Assembly (NCBI GenBank): GCA_963965975.1 | Contig: OZ014425.1 | Coordinates: 2,865,501 to 2,929,500 of the forward strand | Source of the DNA: Xestospongia bergquistia | Taxonomy: Eukaryota; Porifera; Demospongiae; Haplosclerida; Petrosiidae | Direction: 5' to 3' | DNA: 64,000 bases | Translations under genes and position numbers: made by a program | The notes under the pieces: model-generated | Seen by the model: the letters and a program-made list of their open reading frames with translations, nothing else | Told to the model about the DNA's origin: nothing | Databases searched by the model: none | Part shown: positions 25,747-39,265 of the stretch, piece by piece | How positions within the stretch are numbered: position 1 is the first letter of the stretch | How the letters are laid out: each line of letters opens with the position of its first letter

Positions 25747-25889
25747 TAGCCTCGTACCCAGACTTTTGCGATAGAAAAGAAACCCTGGTCATTACTGCTT
25801 GTGCTTTCGCGTAATTATTGACATCACATTGACACGCAAACAGTAGTTACCAGGCTCTTTTCTATTGCGAAAGCTTGTCTACAAGGCTA
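25747..25889. mobile_element. Long-TIR MITE (MULE-like), short form 2
   Basis: Same element as the one at 21977, at the homologous place in another array-A unit. The right flank keeps attttgtac; the left flank lacks the matching copy. It therefore probably spread by duplication of the array unit. Confidence 0.85.
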
Positions 25890-27122
25890 ATTTTGTACAA
25901 GCCTTTTTACCTCCATTGTCTTTATTTTTGTATCAGTATGAACTTGTAATAGTTTGTACTAGAAATCTTAGACAGCATTACTTCCTTTTAGCAAGCAACG
26001 ATTATTCTGCAGGGCTTTTTAGAAGAAGGAACTGTATTCCATGCAGGGAAGTCATTTGACAGTAAATCCGAGACAATGATGTTCCTCGGTACAGCCCAAG
26101 GGTAAATAAATAAATACAGTCAAGTGTCAATACTTCATGTGCGTTAGTATATCTAGCTTGACTTTAAACTTATTGTGTCTACTTTTGTATCAGTATCAGC
26201 TTGTAATGGTTTCTACTAGAAATCTTAGACTGCATTGGTTTATTTCATTTTAGCAATCAATGTGTCAGGACTTTACTTCAGCAGGGCTGTGGAGCAAGAC
26301 TGAAGAAGGAACTGTATTCCATGCAGGAAGTCATTTGACAGTGTTCTCTGCAGTAAATCCAAGACACTAATTTTTCTTGCTACAGCCCATGGGCCAATAA
26401 ATACAGTCATGAGTATCAATACTTCGTTTGTGTTAGTATATCTAGCTTGACTTTAAATTCAATGAGCTTTAGCCCTTAGTTTTAGTGCATTTGTTATCTC
26501 TAACTAAGCCTGTAATAAGTCATTTTAAAACATATATCTCACCTTTCCTTGTCTGTGTAATATATACACTTTAATAACCAGTATATTTAGTACAATGTAG
26601 CAAGTCTGAATAATATTAGTCAAGTGTTTTTAAAAGGCTTTTTACCCCCATTGTGTCTGCTTTTGTATCAGTATCAGCTTGTAAAGGTTTGTACTAGAAA
26701 TCTTAGACAGCATTACTTTGTTTTAGCAACCAAAGATTCATGACTTTATTTCTACAGGGCTTTTAGCAAGATTGAAGAAGGAACCAGATTCCATTCAGCC
26801 AAATCATTTGACAGTGTTCTCTGTAGTAAATCCAAGACAATAATGTTCCTCGCTATAGCCCAAGGGCAAGGAAATACAGTCAAGTGTGTTAGTATATATA
26901 GCTTGAGTTTAAATTTAATGAGCTTTAGCCTTTAGTTTATAGCATTTGTAGTATCACGTTGTAATAGTTTGTTCTAGAAATCTTAGACAGTATTACTTTG
27001 TTTTAGCAACCAATGAGTCATGACTTTATTTCTGCAGGGTTGTTTAGCAAGAGAGAAGAAGAAACTGGATTCCATTCAGCCAAAACATTTTACGGTGTTC
27101 TCTGCAGTAAATCGAAGACAAT

Positions 27123-30100
27123 AATGTTTTTCACTATACCCTAAGGGCAAGTAAATACTGCTTGACTTTAAATAAATGAGCTTTAGCCCTTAGTTTAGTG
27201 CATCATTACTTCGTTTTAGCAACCAAAGATTCATAACATTATTTCTACAGGGCTGTTTAGCAAGATAGAAGAAGAAACCAGATTCCATTCAGCCAAATCA
27301 TTTGACAGTGTTCTCTGCAATAAATCCAAGACAATGTTCCTTGCTCTAGCCCAAGGACAAGTAAATACAGTCAAGTGTGTTAGTATATGTAGATTGACTT
27401 TAAATTCAATGAGCTTTAGCCCTTAGTTTATTGCATTTGTAGTATCACGTTGTAATAGTTTGTGCTAAAAATCTTAGACAGTATTACTTCGTTTTAGCAA
27501 CCAATGAGTCATAACTTTATTTCTGCAGGGTTGTTTAGCAAGACAGAAGAAGGAACTGGATTCCATTCAGCCAAGTCATTTGACAGTGTTCTCTGCAGTA
27601 AATCCGAGACACTAACTAATGTTCCTTGCTACAGCCTGTGGGCAAATAAATATAGTCAGTGTATCAATACTTCATTTGTGTTAGTATATCTACCTTGACT
27701 TTAAATTCAATGAGCTTTAGCCCTTTGTTTTAGTGCAGTTGTTATCTTAACTAAGCCTGTAATAAGTCATTTTAAAACAATATGTCACCTTTTCTTGTCT
27801 CTGTAATATATACACTTTAATAACCGGTATATTTAGTACAATGTAGCAAGTCTGAATAATACTAGTCAAGTGTTTTTAAAAGGAACTAGATTCCATTCAG
27901 CCAAATCATTTGACATTCTTCTCTGCAGTAAATCCAAGACAATAATGTTCCTCGCTATAGCCCATGGGCAAGTAAATGCAGTCAAGTGTGTTAGTGTATA
28001 TAGCTTGAGTTTAAATTCAATGAGCTTAGCCCTTAGTTTAGTGCATTTCTAGTATCACGTTGTAATAATTTGTGCTAGAAATCTTAGACAGTATTACTTT
28101 GTTTTAGCAAGCAATGATTCATGACTTTATTTCTGCAGGGTTGTTTAGCAAGACAGAAGATGGAACAGGATTCCATTCAGCCAAGTCATTTGACAGAGTT
28201 CTCTGCAGTAAATCCAAGACACTAATGTTCCTCGCTACAGCCCATGGGCAAATAAATACAGTCAGTGTATCAATACTTCATTTGTGTTAGTATATCTAGC
28301 TTGACTTTAAATTCAATGAGCTTTAGCCCTTAGTTTAGTGCATTTGTTATCTTAACTAAGCCTGTAATAAGTCATTTTAAAACATATGTCACGTTTCCTT
28401 GTCTCTGTAATATATACACTTTAATAACCAGTATAAAAGGGTTTTTACCCCCATTGTGTCTTCTTTTGTAACAGTATCAGCTTGTAAAGGTTTGTACTAG
28501 AAATCTTATACAGCATTACTTCTTCAGTAGCAACCAATGAGTCATGACTTTGTTTCTACAGGGCTGTTTAGCAAGACAGAAGAAGGAACTGGATTCCATT
28601 CAGCCAAAACATTTGACTGTGTTCTCCGCAGTAAATCCAAGACAATAATGTTTCTCGCTATAGCCTAAGGGGAAGTAAATACAGTGAAGTGTATTAGTAT
28701 ATATAGCTTGACTTTAAATAAATGAGCTTTAGCCCTTAGTTTAGTGCATCGTTACTTTGTTTTAGCAACTAAAGATTCATGACTTTATTTCTACAGGGCT
28801 GTTTAGCAAGATAGAAGAAGGAACCAGATTCCATTCAGCCAAATCATTTGACAGTGTTCTCTGCAGTAAATCCAAGACAATAATGTTCCTCGCTATAACG
28901 CAAGGGCAAGTAAATACAGTGAAGGGTGTTAATATATATAGCTTGAGTTTAAATTCAATGAATTTTAGCCCTAAGTTTAGTGGATTTGTAGTATCAGCTT
29001 GCAATGGTTTGTACTAGAAATGTTAGACAGCATAACTTCATTTTGGCACCCAATCATTCACTGTTTTATTTCTAAAGGGCTGTTTAGCAAGACAGAAGAA
29101 GGAACCAGATGCATTCAGCCAAATCATTTGACAGTGTTCTCTGCAGTAAATCCAAGACAATAATGTCCCTCGCTATAGCCCATGGGCAAGTAAATACAGT
29201 CAAGTGTGTTAGTATATATAGCTTGAGTTTAAATTCAATGAGCTTTAGCCCTTTGTTTAGTGCATTTGTAGTATTCCGTTGTAATATTTTGTGGCAGAAA
29301 TCTTAGACAGTATTACTTCATTTTACAAACCATGGAGTCATGACTTTATTTCTGCAGGGTTGTTTAGCAAGACAGAAGAAGGAACTGGATTCCATTCAGC
29401 CAGGTCATTTTACAGTGTTCTCTGCTGTAAATCCAAGACAATAATGTTCCTCGCTATAGCCTAAGGGCAAGTAAATACAGTGAAGTGTGTTAGTATATAT
29501 AGCTTGACTTTAAATTCAAGGAGCTTTAGCCCTTAGTTTAGTTCATCGTTACTTCGTTTTAGCAGCCAAAGATTCATGACTTTATTTCACAGGGCTGTTT
29601 AGCAAAATAGAAGAAGGAACCAGATTCCATTCAGCCAAATCACTTGGCAGTGTTCTCTGCAGTAAATCCAAAACAATAATGTTACTCGCTATAGCCCAAG
29701 GGCAAGTAAATACAGTGAAGTGTGTTAGTATGTATAGCTTGACTTTAAATTCAATGAGCTTTACTAATGAAGGTGCTAAAACTGTGATATTTGTGAGTGA
29801 GACAGCAATAATTATCATTAAATATTCTTTATTATTAGGTGGGTTCTGATATACCTGGTATTTCAGTTGAGATCGTAGAGGAGGCATTTCAATTACTGGA
29901 AGAGCAAAAGCAGATGTAATTCTTGTACCAGCTGTTGCCGGAGGATATTATACAGTTGGAGCCTCGCTATAGCCCAAGGGCAAGTAAATACAGTCAAGGG
30001 TGTTAGTATATATAGGTTGACTTTAAATTTAATGAGCTTTAGCCCTTAGTTTAGTGCATTTGTTATCTTAACTAAGCCTGTAATAAGTCATTTTAAAACA

Positions 30101-33100
30101 TATATGTCACCTACCCTTGTCTCTGTAATATATACACTTTAATAACCAGTATATTTAGTACAATGTAGCAAGTATGAATAATTTTTTAAAAGATTTTTAC
30201 CCCCATCGTGTCTTCTTTGGTATTAGTATCAGCTGTAAATATTTGTACAAGAAATCTTAAACAGCATTACTTTGTTTTAGCAACGAATCATTCACAACTT
30301 TATTTCCACAGGGCTGTTTAGCAAAACAGAAGAAGGAACTAGATTCCATTCAGCCAAATCATTTGACAGTGTTCTCTGCAGTAAATCCAAAACAATAATG
30401 TTACTCGCTATAGCCCAAGGGCAAGTAAATACAGTGAAGTGTGTTAGTATGTATAGCTTGACTTTAAATTCAATGAGCTTTACTAAATGAAGGTGCTAAA
30501 ACTGTGATATTTGTGAGTGAGACAGCAATAATTATCATTAAATATTCTTTATTATTAGGTGGGTTCTGATATACCTGGTATTTCAGTTGAGATCGTAGTG
30601 GAGGCATTTCAATTATTGGAAGAGCAAAAGCAGATGTAATTCTTGTACCAGCTGTTGCTGAAGGATATTATACAGTTGGAGCCTCATATAAGACTAAAGA
30701 TAACATCAGTAAGCTTGTCACGATGTGTACTAGAAATCTTAGCGTTTTCGCAACCAATGAGTACGACTTTATTTCTGCAGGGCTTTTAACCCCCATTGTG
30801 TCTTGTTTGGTATCAGTATCAGCTTGTAAAGGTTTGTACTAGAAATCCTAGACAGCATTACTTCGTTTTAGCAACCAATCATTCACAACTTCATTTCTAC
30901 AGGTCTGTTTACCAAAACAGAAGAAGGAACTAGTTTCCATTCAGCCAAATCATTTGACAGTGTTCTCTGCAGTAAATCCAAGACAATAATGTTCCTTGCT
31001 ATAGCCCATGGGGAAGTAAATGCAGTGAAGTGTGTTAGTATATATAGCTTGAGTTTAAATTCAATGAGCTTTAGCCCTTAGTTTAGTGCATTTCTAGTAT
31101 CACGTTGTAATAATTTGTGCTAGAAATCTTAGACAGTATTACTTTGTTTTAGCAAGCAATGATTCATGACTTTATTTCTGCAGGGTTGTTTAGCAAATAG
31201 AAGAAGGAACAGGATTCCATTCAGCCAAGTCATTTGACAGTGTTCTCTGCAGTAAATCCAAGACACTAATGTTCCTCGCTACAGCCCATGGGCAAATAAA
31301 TACAGTCAGTGTATCAATATTTCAATTGTGTTAGTATATCTAGCTTGACTTTAAATTCAATGAGCTTTAGCCCTTAGTTTAGTGCATTTGTTATCTTAAC
31401 TAAGCCTGTAATAAGTCATTTTAAAACATATGTCACATTTCCTTGTCTCTGTAATATATACACTTTAATAACCAGTATAAAAGGGTTTTTATCCCCATTG
31501 TGTCTTCTTTCGTAACAGTATCAGCTTGTAAAGGTTTGTACTAGAAATCTTATACAGCATTACTTCTTCAGTAGCAACCAATGAGTCACGACTTTGTTTC
31601 TACAGGGCTGTTTAGCAAGACAGAAGAAGGAACTGGATTCCAATCAGCCAAAACATTTGACTGTGTTCTCTGCAGTAAATCCAAGACTAATGTTTTTCAC
31701 TATACCCTAAGGGCAAGTAAATACTGCTTGACTTTAAATAAATGAGCTTTAGCCCTTAGTTTAGTGCATCATTACTTCGTTTTAGCAACCAAAGATTCAT
31801 AACATTATTTCTACAGGGCTGTTTAGCAAGATAGAAGAAGAAACCAGATTCCATTCAGCCAAATCATTTGACAGTGTTCTCTGCAATAAATCCAAGACAA
31901 TGTTCCTTGCTCTAGCCCAAGGACAAGTAAATACAGTCAAGTGTGTTAGTATATGTAGATTGACTTTAAATTCAATGAGCTTTAGCCCTTAGTTTATTGC
32001 ATTTGTAGTATCACGTTGTAATAGTTTGTGCTAAAAATCTTAGACAGTATTACTTCGTTTTAGCAACCAATGAGTCATAACTTTATTTCTGCAGGGTTGT
32101 TTAGCAAGACAGAAGAAGGAACTGGATTCCATTCAGCCAAGTCATTTGACAGTGTTCTCTGCAGTAAATCCGAGACACTAACTAATGTTCCTTGCTACAG
32201 CCTGTGGGCAAATAAATATAGTCAGTGTATCAATACTTCATTTGTGTTAGTATATCTACCTTGACTTTAAATTCAATGAGCTTTAGCCCTTTGTTTTAGT
32301 GCAGTTGTTATCTTAACTAAGCCTGTAATAAGTCATTTTAAAACAATATGTCACCTTTTCTTGTCTCTGTAATATATACACTTTAATAACCGGTATATTT
32401 AGTACAATGTAGCAAGTCTGAATAATACTAGTCAAGTGTTTTTAAAAGGAACTAGATTCCATTCAGCCAAATCATTTGACATTCTTCTCTGCAGTAAATC
32501 CAAGACAATAATGTTCCTCGCTATAGCCCATGGGCAAGTAAATGCAGTCAAGTGTGTTAGTGTATATAGCTTGAGTTTAAATTCAATGAGCTTAGCCCTT
32601 AGTTTAGTGCATTTCTAGTATCACGTTGTAATAATTTGTGCTAGAAATCTTAGACAGTATTACTTTGTTTTAGCAAGCAATGATTCATGACTTTATTTCT
32701 GCAGGGTTGTTTAGCAAGACAGAAGATGGAACAGGATTCCATTCAGCCAAGTCATTTGACAGAGTTCTCTGCAGTAAATCCAAGACACTAATGTTCCTCG
32801 CTACAGCCCATGGGCAAATAAATACAGTCAGTGTATCAATACTTCATTTGTGTTAGTATATCTAGCTTGACTTTAAATTCAATGAGCTTTAGCCCTTAGT
32901 TTAGTGCATTTGTTATCTTAACTAAGCCTGTAATAAGTCATTTTAAAACATATGTCACGTTTCCTTGTCTCTGTAATATATACACTTTAATAACCAGTAT
33001 AAAAGGGTTTTTACCCCCATTGTGTCTTCTTTTGTAACAGTATCAGCTTGTAAAGGTTTGTACTAGAAATCTTATACAGCATTACTTCTTCAGTAGCAAC

Positions 33101-36100
33101 CAATGAGTCATGACTTTGTTTCTACAGGGCTGTTTAGCAAGACAGAAGAAGGAACTGGATTCCATTCAGCCAAAACATTTGACTGTGTTCTCCGCAGTAA
33201 ATCCAAGACAATAATGTTTCTCGCTATAGCCTAAGGGGAAGTAAATACAGTGAAGTGTATTAGTATATATAGCTTGACTTTAAATAAATGAGCTTTAGCC
33301 CTTAGTTTAGTGCATCGTTACTTTGTTTTAGCAACTAAAGATTCATGACTTTATTTCTACAGGGCTGTTTAGCAAGATAGAAGAAGGAACCAGATTCCAT
33401 TCAGCCAAATCATTTGACAGTGTTCTCTGCAGTAAATCCAAGACAATAATGTTCCTCGCTATAACGCAAGGGCAAGTAAATACAGTGAAGGGTGTTAATA
33501 TATATAGCTTGAGTTTAAATTCAATGAATTTTAGCCCTAAGTTTAGTGGATTTGTAGTATCAGCTTGCAATGGTTTGTACTAGAAATGTTAGACAGCATA
33601 ACTTCATTTTGGCACCCAATCATTCACTGTTTTATTTCTAAAGGGCTGTTTAGCAAGACAGAAGAAGGAACCAGATGCATTCAGCCAAATCATTTGACAG
33701 TGTTCTCTGCAGTAAATCCAAGACAATAATGTCCCTCGCTATAGCCCATGGGCAAGTAAATACAGTCAAGTGTGTTAGTATATATAGCTTGAGTTTAAAT
33801 TCAATGAGCTTTAGCCCTTTGTTTAGTGCATTTGTAGTATTCCGTTGTAATATTTTGTGGCAGAAATCTTAGACAGTATTACTTCATTTTACAAACCATG
33901 GAGTCATGACTTTATTTCTGCAGGGTTGTTTAGCAAGACAGAAGAAGGAACTGGATTCCATTCAGCCAGGTCATTTTACAGTGTTCTCTGCTGTAAATCC
34001 AAGACAATAATGTTCCTCGCTATAGCCTAAGGGCAAGTAAATACAGTGAAGTGTGTTAGTATATATAGCTTGACTTTAAATTCAAGGAGCTTTAGCCCTT
34101 AGTTTAGTTCATCGTTACTTCGTTTTAGCAGCCAAAGATTCATGACTTTATTTCACAGGGCTGTTTAGCAAAATAGAAGAAGGAACCAGATTCCATTCAG
34201 CCAAATCACTTGGCAGTGTTCTCTGCAGTAAATCCAAAACAATAATGTTACTCGCTATAGCCCAAGGGCAAGTAAATACAGTGAAGTGTGTTAGTATGTA
34301 TAGCTTGACTTTAAATTCAATGAGCTTTACTAATGAAGGTGCTAAAACTGTGATATTTGTGAGTGACACAGCAATAATTATCATTAAATATTCTTTATTA
34401 TTAGGTGGGTTCTGATATACCTGGTATTTCAGTTGAGATTGTAGAGGAGGCATTTCAATTACTGGAAGAGCAAAAGCAGATGTAATTCTTGTACCAGCTG
34501 TTGCCGGAGGATATTATACAGTTGGAGCCTCGCTATAGCCCAAGGGCAAGTAAATACAGTCAAGGGTGTTAGTATATATAGGTTGACTTTAAATTTAATG
34601 AGCTTTAGCCCTTAGTTTAGTGCATTTGTTATCTTAACTAAGCCTGTAATAAGTCATTTTAAAACATATATGTCACCTACCCTTGTCTCTGTAATATATA
34701 CACTTTAATAACCAGTATATTTAGTACAATGTAGCAAGTATGAATAATTTTTTAAAAGATTTTTACCCCCATCGTGTCTTCTTTGGTATTAGTATCAGCT
34801 GTAAATATTTGTACAAGAAATCTTAAACAGCATTACTTTGTTTTAGCAACGAATCATTCACAACTTTATTTCCACAGGGCTGTTTAGCAAAACAGAAGAA
34901 GGAACTAGATTCCATTCAGCCAAATCATTTGACAGTGTTCTCTGCAGTAAATCCAAAACAATAATGTTACTCGCTATAGCCCAAGGGCAAGTAAATACAG
35001 TGAAGTGTGTTAGTATGTATAGCTTGACTTTAAATTCAATGAGCTTTACTAAATGAAGGTGCTAAAACTGTGATATTTGTGAGTGAGACAGCAATAATTA
35101 TCATTAAATATTCTTTATTATTAGGTGGGTTCTGATATACCTGGTATTTCAGTTGAGATCGTAGTGGAGGCATTTCAATTATTGGAAGAGCAAAAGCAGA
35201 TGTAATTCTTGTACCAGCTGTTGCTGAAGGATATTATACAGTTGGAGCCTCATATAAGACTAAAGATAACATCAGTAAGCTTGTCACGATGTGTACTAGA
35301 AATCTTAGCGTTTTCGCAACCAATGAGTACGACTTTATTTCTGCAGGGCTTTTAACCCCCATTGTGTCTTGTTTGGTATCAGTATCAGCTTGTAAAGGTT
35401 TGTACTAGAAATCCTAGACAGCATTACTTCGTTTTAGCAACCAATCATTCACAACTTCATTTCTACAGGTCTGTTTACCAAAACAGAAGAAGGAACTAGT
35501 TTCCATTCAGCCAAATCATTTGACAGTGTTCTCTGCAGTAAATCCAAGACAATAATGTTCCTTGCTATAGCCCATGGGGAAGTAAATGCAGTGAAGTGTG
35601 TTAGTATATATAGCTTGAGTTTAAATTCAATGAGCTTTAGCCCTTAGTTTAGTGCATTTCTAGTATCACGTTGTAATAATTTGTGCTAGAAATCTTAGAC
35701 AGTATTACTTTGTTTTAGCAAGCAATGATTCATGACTTTATTTCTGCAGGGTTGTTTAGCAAATAGAAGAAGGAACAGGATTCCATTCAGCCAAGTCATT
35801 TGACAGTGTTCTCTGCAGTAAATCCAAGACACTAATGTTCCTCGCTACAGCCCATGGGCAAATAAATACAGTCAGTGTATCAATATTTCAATTGTGTTAG
35901 TATATCTAGCTTGACTTTAAATTCAATGAGCTTTAGCCCTTAGTTTAGTGCATTTGTTATCTTAACTAAGCCTGTAATAAGTCATTTTAAAACATATGTC
36001 ACATTTCCTTGTCTCTGTAATATATACACTTTAATAACCAGTATAAAAGGGTTTTTATCCCCATTGTGTCTTCTTTCGTAACAGTATCAGCTTGTAAAGG

Positions 36101-36254
36101 TTTGTACTAGAAATCTTATACAGCATTACTTCTTCAGTAGCAACCAATGAGTCACGACTTTGTTTCTACAGGGCTGTTTAGCAAGACAGAAGAAGGAACT
36201 GGATTCCAATCAGCCAAAACATTTGACTGTGTTCTCTGCAGTAAATCCAAGACT
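27123..36254. repeat. 4,566-bp tandem duplication, nearly identical copies
   Basis: Copy 1 is about 27123-31688 and copy 2 about 31689-36254. Every landmark recurs 4,566 bp on (27504 and 32070, 28777 and 33343, 29582 and 34148). I noticed only a few differences, such as gagtgagacagc versus gagtgacacagc near 29800/34366 and one base near 29874/34440. Surrounding array units differ from one another far more. Either a very recent duplication or an assembly duplication. Confidence 0.9.
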
Positions 36255-38640
36255 AATGTTTCTCGCTATAGCCTAAGGGCAAGTAAATACAGTGAAGTGT
36301 ATTAGTATATATAGCTTGACTTTAAATAAATGAGCTTTAGCCCTTAGTTTAGTGCATCGTTACTTTGTTTTAGCAACTAAAGATTCATGACTTATTTCTA
36401 CAGGGCTGTTTAGCAAAATAGAAGAAGAAACCAGATTCCATTCAGCCAAATCATTTGACAGTGTTCTCTGCAGTAAATCCAAGACAATAATGTTACTCGC
36501 TATAGCCCAAGGGCAAGTAAATACAGTGAAGTGTGTTAGTATGTATAGCTTGACTTTAAATTCAATGAGCTTTACTAAATGAAGGTGCTAAAACTGTGAT
36601 ATTTGTGAGTGACACAGCAATAATTATCATTAAATATTTTATCTTTATTATTAGGTGGGTTCTGAGATACCTGGTATTTCAGTTGAGATCGTAGAGGAGG
36701 CATTTCAATTACTGGAAGAGCAAAAGCAGATGTAATTCTTGTACCAGCTGTTGCCGGAGGATATTATACAGTTGGAGCCTCGCTATAGCCCAAGGGCAAG
36801 TAAATACAGTCAAGGGTGTTAGTATATATAGGTTGACTTTAAATTTAATGAGCTTTAGCCCTTAGTTTAGTGCATTTGTTATCTTAACTAAGCCTGTAAT
36901 AAGTCATTTTAAAACATATATGTCACCTATCCTTGTCTCTGTAATATATACACTTTAATAACCAGTATATTTAGTACAATGTAGGAAGTATGAATAATAT
37001 TAGTCAAGTGTTTTTAAAAGATTTTTACCCCCATCGTGTCTTCTTTGGTATTAGTATCAGCTTGTAAATGTTTGTACAAGAAATCTTAAACAGCATTACT
37101 TTATTTTAGCAACGAATCATTCACAACTTTATTTCCACAGGGCTGTTTAGCAAAACAGAAGAAGGAACTAGATTCCATTCAGCCAAGTCACTTGACAGTG
37201 TTCTCTGCAGTAAATCCAAGAGAATAATGTTCCTTGCTATAGCCCAAGGGCAAGTAAATACAGTCAAGTGTGTTAGTATATATAGCTTGACTTTAAATTC
37301 AAATTCAATGAGCTTTAGCCCTTAGTTCAGCGCATCGTTACTTCGTTTTAGCAACCAAAGATTCATGACTTTCTTTCTACAGGGCTGTTTAGCAAGATAG
37401 AAGAAGGAACCAGATTCCATCCAGCCAAATCATTTGACAGTGTTCTCTGCAGTAAATCCGAGACACTAATGTTCCACGCTACAGCCCATTAGGAAATAAA
37501 TACAGTCAGTGTATCAATACTTCATTTGTGTTAGTATATCTAGCTTGACTTTAAATTCAATGAGCTTTAGTCCTTAGTTTTAGTGCATTTGTTATCTTAA
37601 CTAAGCCTGTAATAAGTCATTTTAAAACATATGTCACGTTTCCTTGTCTCTGTAATATATACACTTTAATAACCAGTATAAAAGGCTTTTTACCCCCATT
37701 GTGTCTTCTTTGGTTTCAGTATCAGCTTGTAAAGGTTTGTACTAGAAATCTTAGACAGCATTACTTCTTTAGTAGCAAATGGGTCAGGACATTACTTCTG
37801 CAGGGCTGTTTAGCAAGACAGAAGAAGGAACTGGATTCCATGCAGCCAGGTCATTTGACTGTCTCCTGTGTAGTAAACGCTACAACGAAAGGGAAAGACA
37901 GTAGTAACAAATACGTTCACGTAAGTAGTACTCCATGTGAGTTAGTATATGTAGCTTAATTTCAAATTCAGTCAGACACACAAAAACTAACCCTGTCATT
38001 TGAAAACATATCTGACTGTTTCTTTTTTCTCTAATATATACTTTAGTAACCAGTATATTTAGTGCAATGTAGGAAATCTGAATAATATTAGTAAAGTGTA
38101 TTTGAAAGGCTTTTTACTCCCATTGTGTCATTGTTCCATTGTGCATTAGTATATCTAGCTTGACTTTAAATTCAATGAGCTTTAGCCCTTAGTTTTAGTG
38201 CATTTGTTATCTTAACTAAACCTGTAATATGTCATTTTATAATGTAATATCGCACCTATAACCAGTATATTTAGTACAATATAGGAAGTCTGAATAATAT
38301 TAATCAAGTGTTTTTAAAAGGCTTTTTTTCCCCCATTGTGACTGCTTTGGTATCAGTATCAGCTTGAAAAGGTTTGTACTAGAAATGGAAAGATAGTAGT
38401 AACAAATACAGTCAGAGAAGCAGTACTCCATGTGCTGTAGTATATGTAGCATGACTTTTAAATTCAGTGAGCTTTAGTCCTTAGTTTTAGTGCATTTGTT
38501 ATCTTAACTAATTGTAAGTCTTTTTGAAATATAATATCTCACTAGTCCTTTTCTCTGTAATATAAAGACTTTAGTAACCAATATATTTTGTACAATGTAG
38601 CAAGTCTCAATAAAATTAGTCGAATGTTTTTATTTAGTAC

Positions 38641-39265
38641 TAGCCTCGTACCCAGACTTTCGCGGTAGAAAAGAGCCTGGTCATTACTGCTTGCGCATGC
38701 ACATAATTATTGACATCATAATGACACATTTTAAATTAAATGACGAATTGATGGGTCGGGTTTATATTGATGACGTTTTTTTCACTACACGAGTTTAAGC
38801 ACGAGTTTGTCAGTAATGCAGAGATTTATTTAGTGGAAGCCGAAAGAGCAACAAATTTGTTCAGTGCTGTTGGAATGTGAAATAATTGGGGTTCGTGAAT
38901 AACTGCTTTACTTGATGTTATTGTTTCTGGACATGATATGATAGTCTCTCTTCATATATTTTTATGAAGTGCAAACTTCGAATTGTGTCTCAAGAGAAAT
39001 CTGTTGTAGACCTAGAGGAATTCAAGCAGTTGGTTCATAACCTAGCTTGTAATCCATCATGAAAGGGAGGATTTTGAAACACAAACTCTTTCCAAAACCA
39101 GTTGGTAACCACACGAAGACATCTTTTCCGTTATGTATAGCTACAATAGAAAAGATCTGCTCTTTTTTAAAAGATAGATTTGGCTTTCCTAGCTGATTTA
39201 TAGCATATAATAGAGCAGCAGAAAAGTTACTACAAGTAGCTATCACCAATAATCTAAAGTACAGT
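38641..39265. mobile_element. Long-TIR element, left end plus RecQ fragment, right end lost
   Basis: Starts TAGCCTCGTACCCAG directly after ATTTAGTAC, the same target position as the two short MITEs. It runs through about 380 bp of non-coding terminal sequence into a minus-strand RecQ-helicase fragment, and stops where array A resumes (agtggtttgtactagaaatc). No right TIR is present. Confidence 0.8.
39022..39249 (-). pseudogene. RecQ-like DNA helicase fragment with Walker A motif
   Basis: 75 codons open on the minus strand. It shows ALLYAINQLGKPNLSFKKEQ, then KDVFVWLPTGFGKSLCFK, a RecQ-family motif I (G-x-G-K-S) with the usual FVWLPTG context, then LPFMMDYKLG. It covers only the region before motif I to just after it; the DEAH box and all later motifs are absent. 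It lies inside the truncated long-TIR element. Diverged copies of the same region are in the elements at 46.1 and 47.8 kb, on the plus strand. Captured or element-encoded helicase remnant, not a working gene. Confidence 0.85.

Noticed and set aside
29582..29887. Minus-strand open frames in array A (also 28777, 33343, 34148, 41778)
   Set aside because: Shadows of the array core on the opposite strand; the splice-like borders are on the plus strand.
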